From: Azospirillum brasilense
GTDB taxonomy: Bacteria > Pseudomonadota > Alphaproteobacteria > Azospirillales > Azospirillaceae
NCBI RefSeq assembly: GCF_007827795.1
Contig: NZ_VITI01000014.1
Span: 62,001-126,000, forward strand
Reading direction: 5' to 3'
Length of the DNA: 64,000 bases
Position numbers and translations under genes: made by a program. The stretch's first letter is position 1, and each line of letters starts with the position of its first letter. Shown one piece after another: positions 56,821 to 64,000 of the stretch. Under the pieces are notes generated by a model, which saw only the letters and a list, made by a program, of their open reading frames with translations, was not told where the DNA came from and made no database searches.

Positions 56821-57089
56821 GGTGTTTCCTCCGAGTGAACTTTTTGCTTTTTGGATGGCGCTTGGCGCGCCTTACGGTGCCTTGGCGTCGGGGCGCTGCG
56901 GACGCGCCTCGTAGAGGAGGACGGAGCCGCCGGCCCCCGCGCCGCAGGCGGCGCCATAAAAGAGCGGGGTGCGTTCGTCCGCCGATGCGGTCTTCGCCGT
57001 GGTTTCCGCCGGCTTCCTGGCTGCGGATTCGGTCGCCATGGTGGAGGTTCCGGGAACGGTGGTTGGTTGTTCCAACTGTTTAGCAGGCG

Positions 57090-57109
57090 AACCTGTCATG
57101 AACCTGTCA
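57090..57109 (+). promoter_or_regulatory. direct repeat, OmpR-family/Pho-box-like site
   Basis: AACCTGTCA repeated with an 11-bp period. The inner part CTGTCATGAACCTGTCAG fits the pattern of a PhoB box (two CTGTCA half-sites 11 bp apart). It lies 270 bp before tctC copy 2. It may serve the TctD-like regulator or PhoB. Confidence 0.5.
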
Positions 57110-57206
57110 GCCACCAGCCGGGCACGCAAAATTTCGGCGCTCCACCCGGAAGAGGCGGAGACCGGTTCGTGGCGGTTTTCCCCCCGCCGGGGTGAAGGGG
57201 AGGAGC

Positions 57207-57303
57207 ACTTTGCCCCCTCCCTAACCCTCCCCCGCTATCGCAGGGGAGGGGACAAAATCTCCCTCCCCTGCGAAGCGGGGGAGGGCCGGGGTGGGGGCAA
57301 GAA
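57207..57303. repeat. dispersed inverted-repeat element, copy C
   Basis: Compact copy of about 95 bp. Left arm CCCTAACCCTCCCCCGC then TATCGCAGGGGAGGGG; right arm CCCTCCCCTGCGAAGCGGG with GAGGGCCGGGGTGGGGGC. The arms pair almost fully around ACAAAATCT. Ends about 12 bp before the TauE/SafE stop. Confidence 0.87.
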
Positions 57304-57314
57304 CCCCCCGGAAC

Positions 57315-58106
57315 CTACCCCACCACCAGCAGGAACAGCCCCTGGCCGAGATAGACGGTGCCGGTCAGGGCGACCAGACGCTGGCTCCAGCTGCGGAACT
57401 GGGCGTCGCTCATGGCGTCCAGCACGCGGCGCGACAGGTTCGTTCCCAGGACCGCCATGCCGATGCAGACGAGCGTCACCGTGATGTCCAGCGTCTCCAC
57501 CTCCGACGCCGCGACGAGGGAGCCGAAATAGACCGTCTTGAACAGATGGCCGAAGACCTGCATCGTCGCCTTGGTCGCGACGACGCTCTGCCGCGACAGG
57601 CTGGACTTCACGAAGAACACATCGAGCAGCGGCCCCGAGATGCCGGCGATCAACTGCACGCCCATGCAGAGGAGGCCGGCCAGCGTGCTGTGGCCGCGCC
57701 GCGACACGTTCGGCGACCAGTGCGACGGAACCGCCATCGCCATGAAGGGCGACAGCCCCAGCACGATCAGCGCCTCCGCCTTGCCGGGCACATAGCGGAT
57801 CAGGGTGAAAACGGCGACCGCCACCGCCCCGCCCAACAGGAACCGGGCGACGATTCCCCATTGCACGTGCCGCCGCCACAGCCACGCCCGCCAGCCGTTG
57901 GCGGTCATCTGCGTGATCCCGTGCAGCAGCATGGCGGAGGACACCGGCAGCAACACCAGCAGCAGCCCCATCAGCACCATGCCGCCGGCCATCCCGAACA
58001 GGCCCGACAGGAACGAGGTCACCAGCGCCGCAAGGCCGAGTCCGAGTGTCAGGGGAACCGTCAGCATCCCGCTCATCCGAAAGTTTTCTTTGGCTGTGGA
58101 CGGCAT
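57315..58106 (-). CDS. sulfite exporter TauE/SafE (TSUP) family permease
   Basis: 263 residues from the ATG at 58106 (AGGGG five bases before); ATG 58076 is an alternative. About eight helices with the TSUP repeat: FLSGLFGMAGGMVLMGLLLV in the first half and CMGVQLIAGISGPLLDVFF in the second. Inner-membrane exporter or importer of a small organosulfur or carboxylic anion. Divergent from the LysR gene at 58193, whose probable target it is. Confidence 0.9.
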   Translation of the reverse strand: MPSTAKENFRMSGMLTVPLTLGLGLAALVTSFLSGLFGMAGGMVLMGLLLVLLPVSSAMLLHGITQMTANGWRAWLWRRHVQWGIVARFLLGGAVAVAVFTLIRYVPGKAEALIVLGLSPFMAMAVPSHWSPNVSRRGHSTLAGLLCMGVQLIAGISGPLLDVFFVKSSLSRQSVVATKATMQVFGHLFKTVYFGSLVAASEVETLDITVTLVCIGMAVLGTNLSRRVLDAMSDAQFRSWSQRLVALTGTVYLGQGLFLLVVG

Positions 58107-58192
58107 GATGCCCCTGGCACGCTTGCGCCGCAAACGGGATTGTCTGATGCTGACCCCCAGGAAATGTTGGGGTCCATGGGGGAGGGGATCGG

Positions 58193-59107
58193 ATGCGGCG
58201 CCTGCCATCGCTGAACGCCTTGCGGGCGTTCGAGGCCGCGGCCCGCCACGGCAGCTTCACCGGGGCGGCGGGCGAGCTGAACGTCTCGCAGGCCGCGGTG
58301 AGTCGCATGGTGCGCCTGCTGGAGGAGCGGATGGGCTTCCCGCTGTTCGAGCGGCGGGCCAACGCGCTGGAGCTGACCGGCCGCGGGCGGGCGCTGCAAC
58401 CCGGCCTGACCGGCGCCTTCGACGCGATCGCGGACAGCGTGGAGCGGGTCGCCGCCATGCGCGACGGCCCGGTGCTCACGCTGGGGGTGGGCGCCACCTT
58501 CGCGGTGCGCTGGCTGATCCCGCGCCTGTCGGCCTTCCACGAGAGCCACCCCGACGTGGAGGTGCGCATCGCCACCGGCGGCGCCGGGGCGCCGATCCGC
58601 GAGGACTGGACCTGCGCCCTGCTGCTGGGCGACGGGCATTGGCCGGGCTACGAGGTGGAGGAGCTGTTCACCGCGGACATGCTGCCGGTCTGCGCGCCCG
58701 CCCTGGCGCGGACCCTGCGCCGTCCGGAGGATCTGCTGTCGGCGACGCTGCTCTCGGTGTCGCACTGGGCGGACGAGTGGCCGCACTGGTTCGCCTCGGC
58801 GGGGCTGGCGCCGCCGGCTTCAAAGGGACTGTCCTTCGGCAGCTACGCCATGGCCTTGCAGGCGGCGGCGGACGGGGTGGGGGTGGCGCTGGGGGCGCAG
58901 CTCTACATCGCCGACGATCTGGCGGCGGGCCGGCTGGTCACGCCCTTCGCGCTGGCGGTGCCGATGGGGCGGGCGTGGTATCTGGTCTCGCGGCCGGCGC
59001 GGCACCGGGAGCCGGGCTTCACCGTTTTCCGGGACTGGCTGCGCGCCGCCGTCGGATCGCCGGACCCCGAAAAGAAAAGACCGCCGGAGCGTGCCCCGGC
59101 GGTCTGA
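58193..59107 (+). CDS. LysR family transcriptional regulator (GcvA-like)
   Basis: 304 residues, GGGGAGGGG before the ATG. Winged helix at about 4-65 (LPSLNALRAFEAAARHGSFT; VSQAAVSRMVRLLEERMG) and effector domain about 90-290 (GATFAVRWLIPRLSAFH). Related in type to the LysR protein at 20415. Likely controls the divergent TauE/SafE permease gene and itself from the shared 86-bp gap. Its last codons overlap a terminator that works for the opposite strand. Confidence 0.92.
   Translation: MRRLPSLNALRAFEAAARHGSFTGAAGELNVSQAAVSRMVRLLEERMGFPLFERRANALELTGRGRALQPGLTGAFDAIADSVERVAAMRDGPVLTLGVGATFAVRWLIPRLSAFHESHPDVEVRIATGGAGAPIREDWTCALLLGDGHWPGYEVEELFTADMLPVCAPALARTLRRPEDLLSATLLSVSHWADEWPHWFASAGLAPPASKGLSFGSYAMALQAAADGVGVALGAQLYIADDLAAGRLVTPFALAVPMGRAWYLVSRPARHREPGFTVFRDWLRAAVGSPDPEKKRPPERAPAV
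59071..59104 (-). terminator. rho-independent terminator for the uxaA-type gene
   Basis: Perfect 9-bp stem GACCGCCGG / CCGGCGGTC (59079-59087, 59096-59104) followed, in the minus direction, by TTTTCTTTT. It lies 132 bp beyond the dehydratase stop and within the 3' end of the converging LysR gene. Confidence 0.8.
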
Positions 59108-59198
59108 AGTCGCACTTTGGAGAAACGTCACTCGGCGGAACCACGCGCATGGCGCGGCCTGCCGACTGGGTTTCAAAGGATAACCGAACGAAAACACT

Positions 59199-59210
59199 TA
59201 TACTAGTATA
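59199..59210. promoter_or_regulatory. palindrome TATACTAGTATA in a convergent gap
   Basis: Perfect 12-bp palindrome identical to the site before mgsA. Here it lies between the 3' ends of the LysR and uxaA-type genes, where no promoter for a known gene is expected. Confidence 0.6.
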
Positions 59211-59235
59211 TCACTCTGAGCGCAAGCTCTTTCGC

Positions 59236-60759
59236 TCACATGACGGCGCCCATCTGCCAGGGCGTGAACTCGTCGGAGCCGAAGCCCAGCTCCTCGCTCT
59301 TGGTCTTCCGGCCCGACGCGGTGTCGAGGATGAGCTGGAAGATCGCCCGCCCGACCTCCTCGATGGTGGCGTCGCCGGTGGCGATGGGGCCGCAGTCGAT
59401 GTCCATGTCGTCGGGCATTTTCCGGAAAAGCGCCGTGTTGGTGGCGAGCTTCAGCGAGGGCGTCGGCTTGCAGCCGAAGACGGAGCCGCGGCCGGTGGTG
59501 AAGCACAGCACGTTGGCGCCGCCCGCCACCTGCCCGGTGGCCGACACCGGGTCGTAGCCCGGCGTGTCCATGAAGACGAGGCCCGGCCCGGTGATCGGCT
59601 CGGCGTAGCGCACCACCTCGACGAGGTTGGTCGTGCCGGCCTTGGCGACCGCGCCCAGCGACTTTTCCAGGATGGTGGTCAGGCCGCCCTTCTTGTTGCC
59701 GGGCGACGGGTTGTTGTTCATCTCGCCGCCGGTGCGGCTGGTGTAATCCTCCCACCAGCGGATGCGCTCGACCAGCGTCCCACCGACCGCCGGGCTGACG
59801 GCGCGGCGGGTCAGCAGATGCTCGGCGCCGTAGACCTCCGGCGTCTCGCTCAGCACCGCGGTGCCGCCGTTGCGGATCAGCAGATCGACGGCGTGGCCCA
59901 GCGCCGGGTTGGCGGTGATGCCCGAATAGCCGTCCGACCCGCCGCATTGCAGCGCCAGGATCAGGTGGCTGGCCGGCACGGTCTCGCGCTTCACGTCGTT
60001 GACGCGGGGCAGCAGCGCGCGGATGCGCTCCACGCTCGCCCGCACGGTGGCGGCGGTGCCGCCGCTGTCCTGGATCGCCAGCGTCTGCAGGGTGTCGCCG
60101 ACGGTCAACCCCTCGACCTCGACCAGCTTGTCGATCTGGTTCACTTCGCAGCCGAGGCCGAGCACGAGCACGGCGGCGAAGTTCGGGTGGCGGGCGTAGC
60201 CGGCGATGGTCCGGCGCAGCGCGTCGATGGCGTCGCCCTGGGAGCCCATGCCGCAGCCGTAAGCGTGGGTCAGCGCGACCACCCCGTCGATGTTGGGGTA
60301 GGCGGCCAGCGCGTCGCCGCGGAACTGGTCGGCGATCATCCGCGCGGCGGTGGCCGAGCAGTTCACCGTGGTCAGGATGCCGATGTAGTTGCGGGTCGCC
60401 ACGCGCCCGTCCGGACGGACGATGCCCTGGAAGGTGGCGCGTTCAGCCTCCGGAACGAGGTCGGTGGGGTGAACGTCGGCGCCGAAGGCGTAATCGCGCT
60501 CGAAGCTGTCGCCCACGCCGATGTTGTGGACATGGACATGGTCGCCCGGCGCGATGGGGGCGGTCGCGAAGCCGATGACTTGGTTGTACTTGCGCACCGG
60601 CCCACCGACCGCGATGGCCTGCACCGCGACCTTGTGGCCGGAGGGGATCGCGGTCCGGGCGACGACGCCAGTGTCGGGCAGGGAGGTGCCCTCCGGCAGG
60701 TCGGCGCCGGCAACGACGACGTTGTCCGCGGGATGCAGGCGGATGGTCAGCGATGCCAT
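59236..60759 (-). CDS. UxaA family hydro-lyase (altronate/galactarate dehydratase type)
   Basis: 507 residues. N-terminal SAF domain about 1-95 (IRLHPADNVVVAGADLPEGT) joined to the large catalytic part: GIVRPDGRVATRNYIGILTT, NCSATAARM, THAYGCGM, LGLGCEVNQIDKL, QCGGSDGYSGITANPALG with the Cys expected to help hold iron, and GNKKGGLTTILEKSLG. The family dehydrates altronate to 2-keto-3-deoxygluconate, or galactarate/glucarate analogues. Next to uronate isomerase, altronate dehydratase (UxaA) is the simplest reading. It follows uxaC on the same strand after repeat copy D. Confidence 0.9.
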   Translation of the reverse strand: MASLTIRLHPADNVVVAGADLPEGTSLPDTGVVARTAIPSGHKVAVQAIAVGGPVRKYNQVIGFATAPIAPGDHVHVHNIGVGDSFERDYAFGADVHPTDLVPEAERATFQGIVRPDGRVATRNYIGILTTVNCSATAARMIADQFRGDALAAYPNIDGVVALTHAYGCGMGSQGDAIDALRRTIAGYARHPNFAAVLVLGLGCEVNQIDKLVEVEGLTVGDTLQTLAIQDSGGTAATVRASVERIRALLPRVNDVKRETVPASHLILALQCGGSDGYSGITANPALGHAVDLLIRNGGTAVLSETPEVYGAEHLLTRRAVSPAVGGTLVERIRWWEDYTSRTGGEMNNNPSPGNKKGGLTTILEKSLGAVAKAGTTNLVEVVRYAEPITGPGLVFMDTPGYDPVSATGQVAGGANVLCFTTGRGSVFGCKPTPSLKLATNTALFRKMPDDMDIDCGPIATGDATIEEVGRAIFQLILDTASGRKTKSEELGFGSDEFTPWQMGAVM

Positions 60760-60780
60760 GGTGGTGGTCCTTATGTAGAG

Positions 60781-60957
60781 ATTCCCTCTCCCCTCTGGGG
60801 AGAGGGTTTAGGGTGAGGGGGATGCGCGTGGCGGGACGTCCGGCAAAAGCGCAACCCCCTCATCCCAACCCTTCTCCCCGCTCTCGGCGGCCAAAGGCCG
60901 CCTGTCGCCGACAGCGCCCGCGAGCGGGCGCGAAAGGGAGGGGAGAAGGGCATTTAC
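60781..60957. repeat. dispersed inverted-repeat element, copy D (with nested hairpins)
   Basis: Composite of about 175 bp. Starts with CCCTCTCCCC/GGGGAGAGGG, continues GGTGAGGGG, then CCCTCATCCCAACCC and a GGGGAGAAGGG arm at the end. Inside are GGCGGCC/GGCCGCC and GCGCCCGC/GCGGGCGC hairpins. Related to copies A-C but with different arms. Fills the gap between uxaC and the uxaA-type gene. Confidence 0.8.
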
Positions 60958-60961
60958 GACG

Positions 60962-62365
60962 TCAGAGCTTGTAGGCCTTCTTGGCGAGGGTGTAGGCGAG
61001 ATCCACCGCCACCTCCGCGGCCTCGTCCTCCTCCAGCCGATGCTCGGCGACGAGCCGGGCCAGGAAGGCGCAGTCGACGCGGCGGGCCACGTCGTGGCGG
61101 GCCGGGATGGAGCAGAAGGCGCGCGTGTCGTCGTTGAAGCCGACCGTGTTGTAGAAGCCGGCCGTCTCGGTGATCATCTCGCGGTAGCGGCGCATGCCCT
61201 CGGGGCTGTCGTGGAACCACCAGGCCGGGCCGACGCGCAGCGCCGGGTAATGGCCGGCCAGCGGCGCCAGCTCGCGGGCGTAGCTGGTCTCGTCCAGCGT
61301 GAACAGGATGATGGTCAGGTCGCGCTCGTTGCCGACGCGGTCGAGCAGCGGCTTCAGCGCCCGCACATACTCGGTGCCGGTGGGGATGTCGGCGCCCTTG
61401 TCGCGGCCGAAGCGCTCGAAGAGGCCCGGGTTGTGGTTGCGGAAGCTGCCGGGGTGGATCTGCATGACCAGCCCGTCGTCCAGGCTCATCTTGGCCATCT
61501 CGGTCAGCATCTGGCCGCGGAAGATCTCCGCCTCGGCCGCCGTGATGGTGCCGCGCAGCGCCTTCTCGAACAGCCGCTCGGCGTCGGCGTCAGACAGGTC
61601 GGCGGTGGTCGCCGTGGCGTGGCCGTGGTCGGTCGAGGTGGCGCCGCCGACCTCCTTGAAATACTGGCGGCGGTTGCGCAGGGCGGCGAGGTAGCCGGCC
61701 CAGGTCGCGGTGTTCTCACCGGACAGCGCGCCCAGAGTCTCGACGTTGGCCTGGAAGCCTTCGAACTCCGGATCGACGACCGGGTCGGGGCGGAAGGCGG
61801 TGATGACGCGGCCCTTCCAGCCGCTCTCGCGGATGGCGCGGTGATGCTCCAGCGTGTCGAGCGGGGATTCGGTGGTCGCCAGCAGCTCGATGTTGAAGCG
61901 CTCGAACAGGGCGCGCGGCAGGAAGTCCGGCTTCTGCAGGCAGGCGTCGATCTGGTCGAAGATGCGGTCGGCGCTGGCCCCGCTCAGCCGCTCCGTCACG
62001 CCGAACACCGTCTCGAAGGCGTGGTCGAGCCACATGCGCGTCGGGGTGCCGCGGAACAGGTGCCAGTTCTGCGCCAGTTGGCGCCAGATCTTGCGCGGGT
62101 CGCTCTCCACCGCCCCGCCGTCCTTGCGCGGCACGCCCAGGCTCTCCAACGTCACGCCCTGGCTGTAGAGCATGCGGAAGGCGTAATGGTCGGGCACCAC
62201 GAACAGCGACGCCGGGTTCGGGAACGCCTCGTTCTTGGCGAACCAAGACGGGTCCGTGTGGCCGTGCGGGCTGATGATCGGCAGGTGGCCCACCTCCGCG
62301 TACAGCCGGCGCGCGATGTCGCGCTGCGTGGGATCGCTGGGGAAGAGGCGGTCGGGGTGGAGCAT
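60962..62365 (-). CDS. uxaC: uronate (glucuronate/galacturonate) isomerase
   Basis: 467 residues, the usual UxaC length. Metal-binding start PIISPHGHTDPSWF (residues 28-41) with the HGH pair, ESPLDTLEHH near 160, MQIHPGSFRNHN near 295, and the end FNDDTRAFCSIPARHDVARR. Converts glucuronate to fructuronate and galacturonate to tagaturonate. A TATATTAATATA palindrome 109 bp upstream is a probable operator. The oxidoreductase steps (UxaB/UxuB) are not in the window and may lie to the right. Confidence 0.95.
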   Translation of the reverse strand: MLHPDRLFPSDPTQRDIARRLYAEVGHLPIISPHGHTDPSWFAKNEAFPNPASLFVVPDHYAFRMLYSQGVTLESLGVPRKDGGAVESDPRKIWRQLAQNWHLFRGTPTRMWLDHAFETVFGVTERLSGASADRIFDQIDACLQKPDFLPRALFERFNIELLATTESPLDTLEHHRAIRESGWKGRVITAFRPDPVVDPEFEGFQANVETLGALSGENTATWAGYLAALRNRRQYFKEVGGATSTDHGHATATTADLSDADAERLFEKALRGTITAAEAEIFRGQMLTEMAKMSLDDGLVMQIHPGSFRNHNPGLFERFGRDKGADIPTGTEYVRALKPLLDRVGNERDLTIILFTLDETSYARELAPLAGHYPALRVGPAWWFHDSPEGMRRYREMITETAGFYNTVGFNDDTRAFCSIPARHDVARRVDCAFLARLVAEHRLEEDEAAEVAVDLAYTLAKKAYKL

Positions 62366-62473
62366 CGTTCATCTCCGGAAAGAGGGATGCCGGACGGGGG
62401 TCCGGTGCCCATTTGAATGGGTGGTTCGGGTGTGGCGCGTGGTGCTGCGCCGGTCGTGCCCCGCATGTCGGAA

Positions 62474-62485
62474 TATATTAATATA
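62474..62485. promoter_or_regulatory. operator candidate before uxaC
   Basis: TATATTAATATA, within a 14-bp perfect palindrome (62473-62486). Fits the TATAYTARTATA consensus shared with the sites before mgsA and the GntR gene. Confidence 0.65.
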
Positions 62486-62576
62486 TCAGTTCCGGATGCA
62501 AGGACTTTGTGCGTCCCGTCCACAATTCTGTCGGCAAGACGCGCAATTCAAGAGGGGCCGGTTCGATAAAGGCCGG

Positions 62577-63011
62577 TCAGAGGCGGCGCGAATCGTGGGC
62601 GGCGAAGTCCACGGCCCGCGGGCGGTAGCCGCTGGTGAAGAGGGGGGAGGAGATCACCATGTCGGCGGTCGCCTCGTTGCAGGCCATCGGGATGTTGTAG
62701 AGCGTGGCGAGGCGGGTCAGCGCCTTCACGTCCACGTCATGGGGCTGGGCGGTCATCGGGTCGACGAAGAAGACGAGAAGGTCGATCCGGCCCTCCGCGA
62801 TCATCGCGCCGATCTGCTGATCGCCGCCCAGCGGGCCGCTCTTCAGCGAGGTGATGTCCAATTGCGGATGGGCCTCCCGGACCAGCCGGCCGGTGGTGCC
62901 GGTGGACCAGAAGACATTGCCCTCCAGCGCGTGGATGTTGGCGCCGAGCCAGCCGATCAGGTCGGGCTTGCGGGCGTCGTGGGCGACGAGGGCGATGCGT
63001 TTGCGGTCCAC
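62577..63011 (-). CDS. mgsA: methylglyoxal synthase
   Basis: 144 residues, full length. The signature GPLGGDQQIGA holds catalytic Asp64, and FFVDPMTAQPHDVDVKAL holds His91 and Asp94; these align with Asp71, His98 and Asp101 of E. coli MgsA at a constant offset of seven. Converts dihydroxyacetone phosphate to methylglyoxal and phosphate. A perfect TATACTAGTATA palindrome is 48 bp upstream, placing the gene in the same probable regulon as uxaC. Transcribed in the same direction as uxaC. Confidence 0.95.
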   Translation of the reverse strand: MDRKRIALVAHDARKPDLIGWLGANIHALEGNVFWSTGTTGRLVREAHPQLDITSLKSGPLGGDQQIGAMIAEGRIDLLVFFVDPMTAQPHDVDVKALTRLATLYNIPMACNEATADMVISSPLFTSGYRPRAVDFAAHDSRRL

Positions 63012-63058
63012 GGTGACGGTCCTTGGGGCTGTGCGCTCCGCGGTGGAGCTTTCTTCAA

Positions 63059-63070
63059 TATACTAGTATA
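63059..63070. promoter_or_regulatory. operator candidate before mgsA
   Basis: TATACTAGTATA, a perfect 12-bp palindrome, identical to the site at 59199. Confidence 0.7.
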
Positions 63071-63163
63071 CCGATAAGTGGCGCAACGCGCTTCCCGGTG
63101 GGACAAACTGGCGCGGAACCGGGGCGCCGCGCGGGGCCAAGGCGTTTGACCCACACCGCCGGG

Positions 63164-63173
63164 TATTAGTATA
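63164..63173. promoter_or_regulatory. operator half-matching site before the GntR gene
   Basis: TATTAGTATA, one mismatch from the core of the palindromes at 63059 and 59199, about 95 bp before the regulator start. Suggests autoregulation. Confidence 0.5.
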
Positions 63174-63268
63174 TTGCGATGAAGGGTGGGCCGGCCGCGG
63201 CGTGAACCAGCGGGTCCGACGCCGGTGTCCCGGAGATCCGGCGCCCTGAGTTTTCCTGGCAGGAGCGG

Positions 63269-64000
63269 GTGTTGAAAAAGGCGGCGCAGACATCGGCGGT
63301 GGATTCCGAACAGGCGGAGGGCGTCAGGACGCGGACCCGGCGCCGCACGGCGGCGGCGGTCGCCCGCCCGGCCCAGCGCGGCACCACCGTGGCCGCGACG
63401 ATCTACCGTGACCTGCGCAACGAGATCGTCTCGCTCCGCCGCAAGCCGGGCGAGCCGGTCGCGGAGAAGGTGATTGCCCAGGACTACGGCGTCAGCCGCA
63501 CCCCGGTGCGCGAGGCCGTGCTGCGTCTGGCGGACGAGGGGCTGATCGAGATTTTCCCGCAATCGGGCACCTTCGTCTCCCGCATCCCGCTGGGCGCCCT
63601 GCCGGAAGCCATCGCCATCCGCAAGGCGCTGGAGGAGGCGACCGTCCGCTACGCCGCCAAGCGCGCCACCCGCAGCCAGATCGCCAAGCTGCGCGCCAAC
63701 CTGGAACTCCAGCGCGAGATGGAGGCCGCCCAGAATTTCGAAGGCTTCCACCAGGCCGACGAAACCTTTCACGCGCTGCTGGCGGAGACCGCCGGCTATC
63801 CCGGCTTCTGGAACCTGACGCAGCAGGTGAAGGTGCAGGTGGACCGCTACCGCCTGCTGACCCTGCCGGTGCTGGGCCGCGTGCCGGACGTGATCGCCGA
63901 GCATTCGGTCATCATCGAGGCCATCGCCAACAACGACCCGGAGGCGGCGGCGAAGGCCATCGACCTGCATCTGGACTATCTCCAGGTCACCATCGCCGAC
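63269..64000 (+). CDS. GntR family regulator, FCD type (3' end outside window)
   Basis: At least 244 residues; no stop before the window edge. Starts with GTG at 63269 or TTG at 63272 (AGGAG upstream favours the TTG by spacing). A 40-residue Arg-rich tail (RTRTRRRTAAA) precedes the winged helix (GEPVAEKVIAQDYGVSRTPV, REAVLRLADEGLIEIFPQSG) and an FCD domain with likely metal ligands in FHQADETFHALL, AEHSVII and IDLHLDYL. FadR/UxuR-type regulators use uronate or related acids as inducers. Divergent from mgsA, it is the obvious candidate to bind the TATAYTARTATA sites. Confidence 0.92.
   Translation, partial: MLKKAAQTSAVDSEQAEGVRTRTRRRTAAAVARPAQRGTTVAATIYRDLRNEIVSLRRKPGEPVAEKVIAQDYGVSRTPVREAVLRLADEGLIEIFPQSGTFVSRIPLGALPEAIAIRKALEEATVRYAAKRATRSQIAKLRANLELQREMEAAQNFEGFHQADETFHALLAETAGYPGFWNLTQQVKVQVDRYRLLTLPVLGRVPDVIAEHSVIIEAIANNDPEAAAKAIDLHLDYLQVTIAD

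Larger units (their letters stand above)
56821..57314. other. 494-bp promoter region of the tct locus
   Basis: Holds the direct repeat at 57090-57109 and inverted-repeat copy C. A minus-strand open frame at 56872-57039 (55 residues, containing DERTPLFYGAACGAGAGG) has no ribosome site and is not called as a gene. Confidence 0.5.

Noticed and set aside
56872..57039. 55-residue minus-strand frame before the tct genes
   Set aside because: No ribosome site and low-complexity composition; kept only as a note under the intergenic entry.
1..64000. CRISPR arrays, tRNA or rRNA genes, integrases or transposases
   Set aside because: No regularly spaced repeats, no tRNA T-loop in a non-coding stretch, and no recognisable recombinase or transposase protein were seen.

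Overview
The window is about 70% GC, densely packed, and reads as chromosome or chromid of an alphaproteobacterium. The best guess is Azospirillum or a close Rhodospirillales relative. This is inferred from codon use and family mix (ribbon-helix-helix RHH_4 protein, DUF1127 beside a GcvA-like LysR, several TRAP/TTT transporters), not from a marker gene. I saw no rRNA, tRNA, CRISPR array, phage or intact insertion sequence.

Layout. 0-3.4 kb: end of a gamma-glutamyltransferase gene, then an amidase and an Ldh-type dehydrogenase. 4-10 kb: small membrane protein, GAF-GGDEF diguanylate cyclase, UraA-type uracil permease and a large hybrid histidine kinase. 10.3-16 kb: a minus-strand module of ABC exporter, clan GH-A glycosidase and a glycosyltransferase fused to UDP-galactopyranose mutase. 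16.4-19.5 kb: RHH protein, GMC oxidoreductase with its small subunit, and a glyoxalase. 19.7-23.4 kb: small exported protein, DUF1127/LysR pair, ankyrin protein, and an ECF sigma operon. 23.6-27.4 kb: TPR-GT41 and GT9 glycosyltransferases.

27.8-41.9 kb is a catabolic island: atypical SDR, TRAP transporter (DctP apart from DctQM), MFS transporter, CitE-like lyase, MaoC hydratase, MmgE/PrpD protein, acyl-CoA dehydrogenase, CaiB/BaiF CoA-transferase, an AtzG-like/amidase pair and two paralogous GntR/UTRA regulators. Three copies of a TTGTACGKACAA-type palindrome sit before its genes. The CoA-transferase, hydratase and lyase set resembles itaconate-type C5-dicarboxylate breakdown; the actual substrate is unknown.

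41.9-47 kb: a peptide-type ABC importer (binding protein and two permeases, no ATPase genes), a PAS-LuxR regulator and a GRDP-like protein. 47.8-56.8 kb: a co-oriented tripartite tricarboxylate transporter locus, tctC-tctC-tctB-tctA-terC-uspA-response regulator-sensor kinase. The kinase is continued in frame, through an extra membrane segment, into a periplasmic substrate-binding domain; this is the most unusual gene in the window. 57-59 kb: TauE/SafE permease and divergent LysR. 59.2-64 kb: hexuronate genes (uxaA-type dehydratase, uxaC), mgsA and a GntR/FCD regulator cut by the window end. TATAYTARTATA palindromes tie these into one probable regulon.

Four GC-rich inverted-repeat elements (about 13.3, 35.3, 57.2 and 60.8 kb) are scattered between genes, two of them apparently inside operons.
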